Assembly (NCBI GenBank): GCA_903893785.1
Contig: CAITNQ010000203.1
Coordinates: forward strand, 1-64,000
DNA length: 64,000 bases
Direction of reading: 5' to 3'
Origin: an uncultured Gemmatimonadota bacterium
GTDB taxonomy: Bacteria; Latescibacterota; UBA2968; UBA8231
Positions within the stretch are counted from its first letter, which is position 1, and the number at the start of each line of letters is the position of its first letter. The position numbers and the translations under genes are program-made. The notes beneath the pieces are model-generated. The model ran no database searches, had not been told where the DNA came from, and was given only the letters and a program-made list of their open reading frames with translations. This document shows positions 1 through 9,255 of the stretch, in pieces.

Positions 1-172
1 CGTCGTGGCGCGCCGCGCCGCCGGGAGTCCACCGGCCCTTGGCGCGGGCGGGTCGCAGCCGGGCAGTGGTGGCCGACCGGCGGCCGGCGTATGCTTAGGG
101 CCCCCGGAAGGGCCCGCCCCGCATCCGGGTCGGCTCACCCCCTCGGGGCCGCGCCGTTACCCCAGGAGGAAG

Positions 173-1048
173 ATGGAACTGGAGGCTGGACAGCTCATCT
201 CGGCAGTGATCGCCATTTTCATCCTCGACCTGCTGCTGGACGGCGACAACGCGCTGATCATCGCCGCCATGGTACGGCACCTGCCGGCAGACCAGCCGGT
301 CCCCTGGCCGCGCTGGCTGCTGCCGCTGCGGCCGCTGGCGCGGTTCCTGCCCGGCGCCGTGCGGCGCCTGCACCACAACCAGCAGAACGCCGCCCTGCAG
401 GTGGGCATTCTGGGCGCCGTGCTGGGTCGTCTGGTGCTACTGCTGATCGTCGGCTTCGTCATTCAATACCCGGTGTTCTCGGTGCTAGGCGCCGCGTACC
501 TGATCCAGTTGGGCATGCGCCACCTGGGCCGCGGCCACGACGAGGAACAGGCGCTCAAAGAAGCCCGGACCATGGGGTTCTGGCGCACGGTGGTGGCGGT
601 CAACGCGGTCGACGTGGCGTTCTCGCTCGATAACGTGGTCGCCCTGGTGGCGCTCACCCGGGACATGGTGGCCCTGACCCTGGGGATTGCCCTGGCCGTG
701 GTGCTGATGCGCATGGCGGCGGTGCTCTTCATCCGCATCATGAAGGCCCATCCCGTCCTGGAGCCGGCGGCGTATGTGCTGGTCGTCTATCTGGGTGTCC
801 AGATCATCCTGGAGCACGAGGGCCTGGTGCACCTGGACGAGACCGGCAAGGCGGTCACCCTCAGCAGCATCATCGTCGCGGCGCTGATCTACGAACGCCT
901 GCGCTTCCTGCACCCGGTGCTGCAGCCCCTGTTCCGGGCCCTGGCCACGGTCATGCGCGGGCTGACCGCGGCCCTGGATCTGGTCTGTGCGGCGCTGTGG
1001 TGGCCCTTCGCGGCCAGTTGGCGGCAGCTGCGCCGGCGCCGCGACTGA
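173..1048 (+). CDS. TerC/YjbE-family integral membrane protein
   Basis: ATG at 173 preceded by AGGAGGA; hydrophobic protein with FILDLLLDGDNALIIA and NAVDVAFSLDNVVAL, the paired acidic motifs of TerC-family proteins. Confidence 0.85.
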   Translation: MELEAGQLISAVIAIFILDLLLDGDNALIIAAMVRHLPADQPVPWPRWLLPLRPLARFLPGAVRRLHHNQQNAALQVGILGAVLGRLVLLLIVGFVIQYPVFSVLGAAYLIQLGMRHLGRGHDEEQALKEARTMGFWRTVVAVNAVDVAFSLDNVVALVALTRDMVALTLGIALAVVLMRMAAVLFIRIMKAHPVLEPAAYVLVVYLGVQIILEHEGLVHLDETGKAVTLSSIIVAALIYERLRFLHPVLQPLFRALATVMRGLTAALDLVCAALWWPFAASWRQLRRRRD

Positions 1049-1155
1049 GGCCGCCCCCAGACCCGGCGCCGGCCCCGGCCCCGGCCGCCGGACTTATCTC
1101 GGGGTCACCACCGCGCCCCAGGCAAGGCACACGGGGTCCCCCACCGGAGGTAGTG

Positions 1156-2223
1156 ATGAATTCGCGCGAACGCTTTCTGGCCACCGCTCACTACCAGGTC
1201 CGGGATCGTCTGTACCACACCGAGATGGGCCCGTTCCCGGAAACCCTGGCCCGTTGGCGCGAGGAGGGTCTGCCGCCGGATTCGGACTGGGAATACTACG
1301 GCGACTACGACCGCCTGGAACTGGCGCCGCTCAACCCGCACCTGTGCCCGGTGTTCGGCTACCAGACGCTGGCGCTGGAAGGCGACTACGAAATCTATCG
1401 GGACACCGACGGGGTAACCAAGAAGCAGCTCCGCCACGCCTCGCCGGCCGGCATGCCGCAGTACCTGGACTACCCGCTCCACGGGCGCCAAGAGTGGCCG
1501 CTGCTGCGCCAACGGCTGGACCCCACGTCGCCGGCGCGCCTGCCGGTTCACTGGGACAGCCTGCGCCACGGATATGCACACCGCGACTTTGCCCTGGGGA
1601 TCAACAGCGGCTCCCTCTACGGCTGGCTGCGCAGTTGGATGGGCCTGGAAGGGGTCAGCCTGACCCTCTACGACGACCGGGCTTTCATCGAAGCCGCGGC
1701 CGCCGACATTACCGAGTTCCTGCTGGCCTATCTGGACCGGGCCCTGGCCGGCGTGCAGTACGACTACGCGGTGTTCTGGGAGGACATGGCGGGCAAGAAC
1801 GGGTCGCTGATCGACCCGGCCCTGTACCGCTCGCTGTTTGCCCGCCATTACCGCCGCCTGACGGACCGTCTGCACGCCGCCGGGATCGAGATCATCATGC
1901 TCGACAGCGATGGGCGCGTCGATGAACTGATCCCCATCTGGCTCGATCTGGGCATCAACTGGATCTACCCGATGGAGGTGGCCGCGGGCAACGATGTGGT
2001 GCAGCTGCGGCGCCGCTTCGGCCGCGACCTGCGCCTGGCCGGTGGCATGGACAAGCGCGTTCTGGCCGGTCCCCGCCAGGGCATCCGGGCGATGGTCGAA
2101 GAGCGCCTGCCGCTTTTGCGCGCCGGCGGCTATGTGCCTGGTTGCGACCACGCCATGCCGCCGGACATATCGTGGGAGAATTACCTTTACTACCGCCAGC
2201 TGCTGCGGTCGGTGGCCCCCTGA
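1156..2223 (+). CDS. Uroporphyrinogen decarboxylase (URO-D/MtaA/CmuA-like) family protein, paralog 1
   Basis: ATG at 1156; FWEDMAGKNGSLIDP, LDSDGRVDELIPIWLDLGINWIYPMEVAAG, GGMDKRVL, DHAMPPDISWENYLYY shared with the paralogs at 13770 and 28209. Confidence 0.8.
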   Translation: MNSRERFLATAHYQVRDRLYHTEMGPFPETLARWREEGLPPDSDWEYYGDYDRLELAPLNPHLCPVFGYQTLALEGDYEIYRDTDGVTKKQLRHASPAGMPQYLDYPLHGRQEWPLLRQRLDPTSPARLPVHWDSLRHGYAHRDFALGINSGSLYGWLRSWMGLEGVSLTLYDDRAFIEAAAADITEFLLAYLDRALAGVQYDYAVFWEDMAGKNGSLIDPALYRSLFARHYRRLTDRLHAAGIEIIMLDSDGRVDELIPIWLDLGINWIYPMEVAAGNDVVQLRRRFGRDLRLAGGMDKRVLAGPRQGIRAMVEERLPLLRAGGYVPGCDHAMPPDISWENYLYYRQLLRSVAP

Positions 2224-2239
2224 GAAAGCAGGCCAGACC

Positions 2240-3673
2240 ATGGCGACGCCCGCCACGCTCAGCGAGTTGACCACCGACGCCGGGCCCGTGTCGCCCGGCT
2301 TCACCCCGGCGCGCCACGCTTACGCCCTGCGGGTGCCCTACGCCCGGGCCAGCCTGAGCGTAAGCGCCTCGACGGCGGCACCCGGCGCCACCCTCGACAT
2401 TGCCGGCCAGCGGGCCGCCGCGCCCACGGCCACGGCCTGCGTGCCCCTGGCCGTCGGCCGCAATGCGCTGGAGATCGGCGTGGTCGGCGAGCCCGGGGCG
2501 CCCCGGTACCGGTTGACCGTGGTGCGCGACCAGCCCACGCCGGACTGGGTGCAGGCCACCGCCGGAGCCCCGTTCGCGGCCCGCGACTCGGCCGGCGAGA
2601 TGGTGTGGCAGGACCGCATGTGGCTGTGCGGCGGCTACACCCCGGAGCTGGTCAGTGATGTCTGGTCATCCACCGACGGTCAGGACTGGCGCGCCGAAGC
2701 CCCGCTGCCGGCCCCGGCCGGGATCAACATCCCGCTGACCTGGGTCTTCGACGGCCGCATGTGGGTCAGCAGCAATGATGGTTCGCTGTATGCCTCGGCC
2801 GATGGCCGCGGTTGGCAATGTGTCTGCACCCAGACACCCTGGCAGGGACGCTACGCGCCCGGGGCGGCGGTTTTCCGCGACCGCATGTGGGCGGTGGGCG
2901 GCCTGGGCCAAGGGCGCCTGTGGAACGATGTCTGGTGGTCGGTCGACGGCCGCCATTGGACCTGCCAGACGCCGGCAGCCCCGTGGTCGCCGCGGCAGGT
3001 CTTCTCCATGCTGGTGGTGCACCGGGAGCGGCTCTGGCTGCTCGGCGGCGGCATCACCCAGTACCATCCCTTCCGCGCCTACCGCGATGTATGGTCGACG
3101 GCGGACGGCGAGCACTGGGAGCAGGAAACCGAACAGGCTCCCTGGCCGGCGCGGATCTGGTCGTCCGCCGTGAGCTGGCGCGACCGCCTGTGGGTGTTCA
3201 GCGGTTTCCGCAGTGAACCACAGTGGACCAACCTTGACGATGTCTGGTACTCGGTCAACGGCCGCGATTGGCAGGCGCTGTCGACGCCGTCCCGGTGGTC
3301 GCCACGGCACGAGGTATCGCCCTATGTGCACGCCGGGCGCCTGTGGGTAGTAGCGGGCAATGCCTGGCCGCTGCAGCGCGACGCCTGGTACCTGGACCTG
3401 CCGGGCCTGTGCTTCCTCAGCCAGCCGCCGGTGGAGGAGTTCAGCGGCGCGTATTATGCGTACCGCGCCCACGCCGACTTCGGGGCCGCCGACGGCCCCG
3501 TGCGGTACCGCCTGATCGAGGCGCCGCCCTGGCTCACCGTCGACGCGGCGCGTGGCTGGGTGCGCGGCCTGGCCGGCGACCCGGGGGCCTTCCCGGTGGT
3601 GCTGGAGGCCATCGACAGCCGGGGAGCCACGGCGCGACAGCAGTGGGTCGTGCAGGTACTGCCCGTGGGCTGA
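2240..3673 (+). CDS. Kelch-like beta-propeller protein with N-terminal cadherin-like beta-sandwich and C-terminal putative Ig domain
   Basis: Repeated DVWxSxDGxxWxxxTxxAPWxxR motif; N-terminus resembles cadherin-like PF12733; C-terminus resembles putative-Ig (He_PIG) repeats. Confidence 0.65.
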   Translation: MATPATLSELTTDAGPVSPGFTPARHAYALRVPYARASLSVSASTAAPGATLDIAGQRAAAPTATACVPLAVGRNALEIGVVGEPGAPRYRLTVVRDQPTPDWVQATAGAPFAARDSAGEMVWQDRMWLCGGYTPELVSDVWSSTDGQDWRAEAPLPAPAGINIPLTWVFDGRMWVSSNDGSLYASADGRGWQCVCTQTPWQGRYAPGAAVFRDRMWAVGGLGQGRLWNDVWWSVDGRHWTCQTPAAPWSPRQVFSMLVVHRERLWLLGGGITQYHPFRAYRDVWSTADGEHWEQETEQAPWPARIWSSAVSWRDRLWVFSGFRSEPQWTNLDDVWYSVNGRDWQALSTPSRWSPRHEVSPYVHAGRLWVVAGNAWPLQRDAWYLDLPGLCFLSQPPVEEFSGAYYAYRAHADFGAADGPVRYRLIEAPPWLTVDAARGWVRGLAGDPGAFPVVLEAIDSRGATARQQWVVQVLPVG

Positions 3674-3699
3674 CGGGCGCCGCGCGGCGGCTTACCGCG

Positions 3700-4012
3700 C
3701 CAAGCGCCGGGCCGGCCGGGCCGCCAGCCGCAGTCCAAACCCACTCCAGGGCAAACAACTCCGCGGCGCGCAGACGCAGGTGCAGGGGCACCGGCTGGTC
3801 CGCCGCCAACCCGGTGTCGGTGGCGCCGCGCCAAGTGACCGGCGCCGCCGGGGCATCCGGCCAAGCGCCGGGCCGGCCGGCTGTCAGTCGCAGTTCAGAC
3901 CCACTCCAGGGCAAACAACTCCGCGGCGCGCAGACGCAGGTGCAGGCGCACCGGCTGGTCCGCCGCCAACCCGGTGTCGGTGGCGCCGCGCCAGGTGACC
4001 GGCGCCGCCGGG
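3700..4012. repeat. Imperfect tandem duplication (3700-3852 and 3861-4012) of the 3' end of the minus-strand CDS 3895-5364
   Basis: Two ~152-bp copies with only a handful of mismatches and one 1-nt indel; offset about 160 bp; both contain CCAAGCGCCGGGCCGGCCGG and CACTCCAGGGCAAACAACTCCGCGGCGCGCAGACGCAGGTGCAGG. Confidence 0.9.
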
Positions 4013-5364
4013 TGGTCGCCGTGCAGGGGATCGGCATCGGCGACCGCACGGCCGTCCACCCCCACCAGCCCGACCCGGATCTCGCCGCCGCGGACCGTGC
4101 GGCAGTTCAGCCGCAGGCTCGCCCCGGCCGGGCGCATGGCAGAGGTCCAGAACTCGCCCTCGCGATCGGCCACCACGGCTACCAGACGGTCCGCCGGCCA
4201 CCAGGCCCAGGCCATGCGCCACCCCGCCCAGACCGCGGGGAAGCGCGGGTACTTGTGCGGGTAGCGGGTGCCGGTGTAGGGCATGGCGACCCGGCCTGGA
4301 CCGAAGGGCAACAGGTCCTTGCCGCTGCCGATGAACTCACTGTCCCAGGCGCCGGCCGGCCCGGGCTGCAGCACCGAACCCCCCGGCACCGGGTTCCAGG
4401 CAATGCCGTCACTGCTGGCGTACAGGCGGATATCGGAGCGTTCGGTGAAGCGGTGGTAGACCATGGGAAAGAGCAGCTGGTACTCGTCCAAACCCGGGTA
4501 GGCGGTCCGGCCGTTGAGGTAGAAATCGTGGTCCGGCGGGTCATCCAGGCGCGGCCAGATCACCGGCTCGATGGGGCCCCAGTGGAACAAATCCGTGGCT
4601 TCCGCCCGGCCGATCCAGCGGCGGGCCTGTCGGTACATGCGGGTGTACATGACATAGCGCTCCAGGGCCGCGTCCCAGTACACCGTGGTGTCCGTGTCGC
4701 TCGGATGCATCATCAGCGGCGTCGGGCAGGCCGACCAGTGCTCGCCGTCCGCCGAAGTCAGGCTCATCAGGCAGGGCCCCGGCCGGTCGAGCACTCGCTC
4801 GTCCTGGTAGCGCGGGTGGCGCTGCAGGTATTCGCGGTGCAGCGGCAGGGCCAGGTGGTCCGGGACGCGGGCGCAGTAAACCAGCCGGTAGCGCTCCGCC
4901 GCTGGCGCCACCGGGTCGACGAAGAAGCACACGCCGTCAAAACCGTAGTGCCCCGGGACGTCGACGACACAGCGGGTCGGCTCGCTCCAGGCCATGCCAT
5001 CGTCCGACGCGGTGCTGCAGACGGTCACTGACCGACGCTCGGCCCGCTGCGAGGTGGAGCCGGAACCCAGCTTGGCGTTGCCGTCGATCTCCAGGTAGAA
5101 GCTGCGGTACCGGCCCTCATGGTGGATGATGCGGCCCCAGCCCTTCCAGTCATCTACGGGTTCGGTGCGCCTCGCCGGCTGGGCCTGCAGCCGCACGCCG
5201 TGGGGCACCTGCACCGGCGTGGCATGGAGGTCCCGGTCCGGGCCGGCGTCACCGCCCACTCCCAGGGCCTGACCGTCGGCCGTGCGCCAGGCCAGATGGC
5301 CGCCGTCGAAATCGCGCCAGTCGAAAAACAGCACCTTGCTGCGGGTGGGCGGCAACGCGGGCAT
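3895..5364 (-). CDS. Five-bladed beta-propeller glycosidase-like protein (GH32/GH43 type)
   Basis: ATG at 5364 with upstream GAGGAGGT; MPALPPTRSKVLFFDWRDFDGGHLAW..., SADGEHWS, YVMYTRMYRQARRWIGRAEATDLFHW, WDSEFIGSGKDLL. Confidence 0.6.
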   Translation of the reverse strand: MPALPPTRSKVLFFDWRDFDGGHLAWRTADGQALGVGGDAGPDRDLHATPVQVPHGVRLQAQPARRTEPVDDWKGWGRIIHHEGRYRSFYLEIDGNAKLGSGSTSQRAERRSVTVCSTASDDGMAWSEPTRCVVDVPGHYGFDGVCFFVDPVAPAAERYRLVYCARVPDHLALPLHREYLQRHPRYQDERVLDRPGPCLMSLTSADGEHWSACPTPLMMHPSDTDTTVYWDAALERYVMYTRMYRQARRWIGRAEATDLFHWGPIEPVIWPRLDDPPDHDFYLNGRTAYPGLDEYQLLFPMVYHRFTERSDIRLYASSDGIAWNPVPGGSVLQPGPAGAWDSEFIGSGKDLLPFGPGRVAMPYTGTRYPHKYPRFPAVWAGWRMAWAWWPADRLVAVVADREGEFWTSAMRPAGASLRLNCRTVRGGEIRVGLVGVDGRAVADADPLHGDHPAAPVTWRGATDTGLAADQPVRLHLRLRAAELFALEWV

Positions 5365-5639
5365 GGCGACCTCCTCAGCCAAACATACAAGGGTGTCTGG
5401 CGGTGAATCTACGGTGGCCGCCGGCGCCCGGCCATGGCCGCCCGGGCGACGTTGGCCGGGCAGGGCCGCGGCGGGTATATTGGCTGCCGACGGCCGGCCT
5501 CGTGACCGCACCGGCGCGCCTTTTCGCCCCTGTCTGGGGGCCTGCGGGCACGGGTGGTCACCGATGTCAAGGAGCGGCATATGAAGGCAACCCCAACGGC
5601 GCACCGAGCCTGGCACCCGCGCGCCGGCACCCCAGCCCG

Positions 5640-7778
5640 ATGACCGGGGACGCGACGGCACCGCAGGCTTGGGCCACGGCGCCCGGCAGCGCCGTGGGGC
5701 TGACCGGCGCCGCCTTCGCCCTGCAGGTATTGCCCGCCGGCGGCCTGGTGCTGACGGTGGCCGGGCAGGCCTATCTGCTGGAGTCCTTCCTGTCCGCGCC
5801 CGGGCCGCGGCTGGGGCTCAATGCTCTGGCGGCAACGGCTCAGGGCGAATCCGCCTGGCAGCCCCGCGTGCAGCGCCTCAGTCCCCACCACCTGCGGTTG
5901 GAGGCGGCCGGCGCGGCCTACCGGTTGGTGCGCTCCCTGACCGTGCAGGGTGCCCGCCTGTTGGTGGCCGACATCATCAGCAACGACGGGCCGGAGGATC
6001 TGGGCCTGTGGGTCAGTCATCGACTGCAGGCAGCCGGCCCAGTGAGGGACGCCCGCATCGGCGGCGGACCGCCGCCCGGCGCCGACCCGGCCGCGCCGAT
6101 GCGGCCCGTGGTCGTCGGACCGGCGGGGGCCGCGCACTGGAGTCAGGCTCCCAGCCGGCACCTGTGCGCCGAGAACCCGACGCTATTCTGCGCCCAGGCC
6201 AACAGCGCCCTGGGCGTGGTGGGCGAGGACAGCGTGACGCGCCTGCAGTTTTGCGGCAGCCTGACCGACGACCAACCGCAGTTTGTCCTGCCACGGCTGG
6301 GCCTGGCGGCGCGGACCACGCGGGCGCTGCGCTGGGCGGTGTATCCGCAGCCGGGCCCGGTCGCGTACTTCGATTTCATCAACCAGGTTCGGCGCGACTG
6401 GGGCACCAATTTCCGCCTCGATGGCCCTTGGGGCTTCTTCGACGTGGGCCACCATCAGGCCCTGCTAGATGATCCGGCCGCGCTGGCCCGCTACCTGCAG
6501 CGCAAGCAGCTGGCCCAGGTGGCCCTGATGCCGTGGCTGGACTACGACAACTACGACGCCGGCCAACGGCGGCTGCTGGATCGCCGCGCCTACGCGCCGC
6601 GGATGCAGGCCGCGGCCCGGGCCCTGCGCGCCGCGCGGCCCGGCCTCCAGTGCCTGGGCTGCATCGAAGGGAACATCGTCGGCCTGCCGCCGGCAGCTGT
6701 CGAGGCTCTGTACGAGCTCCTGCCGCCCGACCAGCGCCAGCGCGGCTACCCGCGCTCGTTCAGCCCGACGCAGGAACAGTTGCTGCGGCAGCTGGCCCTG
6801 CCCTGGCAAGATTGCCTGTACACCGGTCCCGACGGTCACCACGCCTACGAACTCTACTACCGCGGTGCCGCCTACGACCCAGTGGGCGACCTTCAGGAGC
6901 AGGACCGCCACCGGGTGCCGATGATGGGGCTGATGGTCTATGCCGCACCCGGCAATGACCAGTTGGCCTGGTGGCTGGATCAGGCGCAGTTCCTGCTCGA
7001 CGAGGTGGGCCTGGACGGGGTGTACATCGATCAGTTCAGTTTGGCGTTTACCGAGCTGCAGCGCTACAGCTGGCACGGTTGGGACGGGTTGACCGTGGAA
7101 CTGGACCCGGCCACCGGCACGATTGCCCGGCGGTGCGTCGACGGCGCCTGGGTAGGCATCGGGGCCCGGCAGCAACTGATCGAGTACGTCCGGTCGCGGG
7201 GCAAGACCCTGGTGGCCAACTCCGCCGCCGCGGCCGAGGAACTGCAGGCGCTGCCCGTGGCCCGGTTCATGGAAGCCGAGTTCGCCCTGGGCACGGCCGC
7301 CTGGGAGGCCGGTCAGCCGCCGCCGCTGGCCTTCTATCCCTGCAAAGGGCACCTGGGCAGTCCCCTGGCGCTGGGCAGCCGACCGGAGCTGGCCCAAGCC
7401 CCCCACTACGCCCGCCACATCATGCGCACCGCGGTCGCCTACCTGCGCCATGGACTGCTGTTCTACCACTACCTGACCGAGATCCCGACCACGGGCCCCG
7501 GTGCCGGCGACTACGGGGCGCTGAACCGCATGTTCCCGTGCACGCCGGTAGCCCTGCACGAGGGCTGGGTCGAAGGCCTGGAACGGGTGGTCACCACCCG
7601 CTCCGGCCGTTTCCGCTGGACCGCGGCGGCCGCTCCCCAGGTCGAGGTGTTCGACGTGGAAGGGCGCCCCGCGCCGGCCCGCGCCGGGGTCACCCGCGAC
7701 AGCGCCGGTTGGCAGGTGGAACTGGAGCTGGCCGACTGGCAGGAGATCGGCGTGATCACCGCCGGCGGCTCGGCCTGA
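5640..7778 (+). CDS. Putative glycoside hydrolase (beta-domain plus TIM-barrel, DUF6259-like)
   Basis: ATG at 5640; WWLDQAQFLLDEVGLDGVYIDQFS and GKTLVANSAAAAEEL resemble GH31/GH36-like barrel strands. Confidence 0.5.
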   Translation: MTGDATAPQAWATAPGSAVGLTGAAFALQVLPAGGLVLTVAGQAYLLESFLSAPGPRLGLNALAATAQGESAWQPRVQRLSPHHLRLEAAGAAYRLVRSLTVQGARLLVADIISNDGPEDLGLWVSHRLQAAGPVRDARIGGGPPPGADPAAPMRPVVVGPAGAAHWSQAPSRHLCAENPTLFCAQANSALGVVGEDSVTRLQFCGSLTDDQPQFVLPRLGLAARTTRALRWAVYPQPGPVAYFDFINQVRRDWGTNFRLDGPWGFFDVGHHQALLDDPAALARYLQRKQLAQVALMPWLDYDNYDAGQRRLLDRRAYAPRMQAAARALRAARPGLQCLGCIEGNIVGLPPAAVEALYELLPPDQRQRGYPRSFSPTQEQLLRQLALPWQDCLYTGPDGHHAYELYYRGAAYDPVGDLQEQDRHRVPMMGLMVYAAPGNDQLAWWLDQAQFLLDEVGLDGVYIDQFSLAFTELQRYSWHGWDGLTVELDPATGTIARRCVDGAWVGIGARQQLIEYVRSRGKTLVANSAAAAEELQALPVARFMEAEFALGTAAWEAGQPPPLAFYPCKGHLGSPLALGSRPELAQAPHYARHIMRTAVAYLRHGLLFYHYLTEIPTTGPGAGDYGALNRMFPCTPVALHEGWVEGLERVVTTRSGRFRWTAAAAPQVEVFDVEGRPAPARAGVTRDSAGWQVELELADWQEIGVITAGGSA

Positions 7779-7791
7779 GTCAGGGCTCTGT

Positions 7792-7811
7792 CGGTCGGCC
7801 GGGGCCGACCG
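7792..7811. terminator. Perfect 9-bp stem, 2-nt loop hairpin just after CDS 5640-7778
   Basis: CGGTCGGCC-GG-GGCCGACCG, 13 nt after the stop codon; no clear U-tract. Confidence 0.45.
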
Positions 7812-7880
7812 TACCTTTGCGCCGCTTGGGCCGCACCCCGGAACGGCCCGCGCCGCTCACCCGGAACCTGGAGTGCGACC

Positions 7881-9167
7881 ATGTCTACGCCGATCGCCCG
7901 GCCGCCGTTGTGGCCCCGCCCGGCCGAGGTCACGGAAACGACCGGTCTGCCGGTCGATGGCGGCCTGGTCAGCCAGGCTGACGGCCGCTGGCTGCTGATC
8001 CACGGCAACGGCCCGGACGGCGGTCTGGCCCGCCGCCACTCCCTCGACCAGGGCCGGACGTGGAGTACGCCGGTGGCGCTGACCGGCCCCCAGCAGGCCG
8101 GCGCCTCGGGTTGTGGGCTGATCCGCTTGGCCTCCGGCCGCCTGGCCCTGTACCACGGCACGCCGAAAACCGGCTGGTGGTTGTCGACCTCGGCCGATGA
8201 CGGCCTGACCTGGGAGCTGGCCGGCCAGATCACCGACTACCCGATGTACATCCCCATGTACCATTCCCTGATCCAGCTGCGCAGCGGTCGCCTGCTGCTG
8301 TGCGGGTACTGGCAGACCGACGAGACGACGCTGGGCAGTGAGCGGATGACGCCGGCCGGCTGGGGCTGGTGGCAGGGCCGCCGGCTGTTCATGGAGGGGC
8401 ACCGCGGCCCCTGCGTGGGGTTCTGCTTCACCTACCATTCGGACGACGAGGGCCGCACCTGGCGCCAGGGCCCCGGTGACTTGGTCTGGGCCGTCTTTGG
8501 CTGGTTCGACGAGCGCGGCGACCTGAACGGTGGCGGCGGGGTCATCGACCTGTACGAGCCGTCCGTGGCCGAAACCCGCGACGGCCGCGTGCTGATGCTG
8601 GCGCGGGCCAAGATTGGCCGCCTGGTGCAAAGCTGGAGCCGCGACGGCGGCCTGACCTGGTACCCGGGCGAACCGACCGAAATGGCCAGTTCGCAGTCGC
8701 CGGCGCTGGTCGTGTCGCTGCCGGACGGCAACCTGCTGTGCGTGTGGAATCAGGTTTCCGGGGCCGAGATCCGGCGGGGTTTCCTGCGCGGGCGGTTGTC
8801 GGCAGCGGTCTCCGCCGACGAGGGCCTGACCTGGACGCACCACCGGACGCTGGAGCTGCAGCCGGGCCTGGAAGAGGTGGACCGCGTGGCGCCGGAGTTC
8901 CCCATGCCCCGGCACCTGGTCGGCCGCTCGCCCTTTGCCTGTCTGCCGCCCGCTTTTGCCATGTTCACCTACCCCAACCTCGATGTCGTCGGCGACCTGG
9001 TGGTGGTGCGCTATCTACGGGCCTGGGCCGTGCCCCTGGACGGCCGCGCCGCGCCGCCGGTGGATGATGGCGCGCCGCGCATGTGGCCGCGCTACGAAGA
9101 CCGCGAGGCCGAGATGCACTTCGAGACCGTGCTGCGCGTGTACCCCAGCCGCCATTTCTACGCCTGA
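7881..9167 (+). CDS. Sialidase/BNR (Asp-box) repeat protein
   Basis: Asp-box motifs HSLDQGRTW, SADDGLTW, HSDDEGRTW, SRDGGLTW, SADEGLTW. Confidence 0.75.
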   Translation: MSTPIARPPLWPRPAEVTETTGLPVDGGLVSQADGRWLLIHGNGPDGGLARRHSLDQGRTWSTPVALTGPQQAGASGCGLIRLASGRLALYHGTPKTGWWLSTSADDGLTWELAGQITDYPMYIPMYHSLIQLRSGRLLLCGYWQTDETTLGSERMTPAGWGWWQGRRLFMEGHRGPCVGFCFTYHSDDEGRTWRQGPGDLVWAVFGWFDERGDLNGGGGVIDLYEPSVAETRDGRVLMLARAKIGRLVQSWSRDGGLTWYPGEPTEMASSQSPALVVSLPDGNLLCVWNQVSGAEIRRGFLRGRLSAAVSADEGLTWTHHRTLELQPGLEEVDRVAPEFPMPRHLVGRSPFACLPPAFAMFTYPNLDVVGDLVVVRYLRAWAVPLDGRAAPPVDDGAPRMWPRYEDREAEMHFETVLRVYPSRHFYA

Positions 9168-9255
9168 TCCGGGGCGCCGACCGGGGGTCCGAGCGCGCCA
9201 TCGCCGGCGCGCCCCGGGCCCACCACCGGTGGCCAGGCAGGCCAGGGAGAAGGTC

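Noticed and set aside
3700-4012. Direct repeats considered as an insertion-sequence footprint
   Set aside because: No terminal inverted repeats or transposase; the repeat is the 3' end of the adjacent CDS, so partial tandem duplication is simpler.
3268-5031. 587-aa plus-strand ORF across the duplicated segment
   Set aside because: Antisense to the propeller gene; starts inside the kelch gene; no recognisable motifs.
9168-9255. Alternative GC hairpins (CCGGGGCGC...GCGCCCCGG) between sialidase-like and enolase-superfamily genes, considered a riboswitch/attenuator
   Set aside because: Stems are short GC-only palindromes expected at this composition, and no conserved aptamer features are visible.
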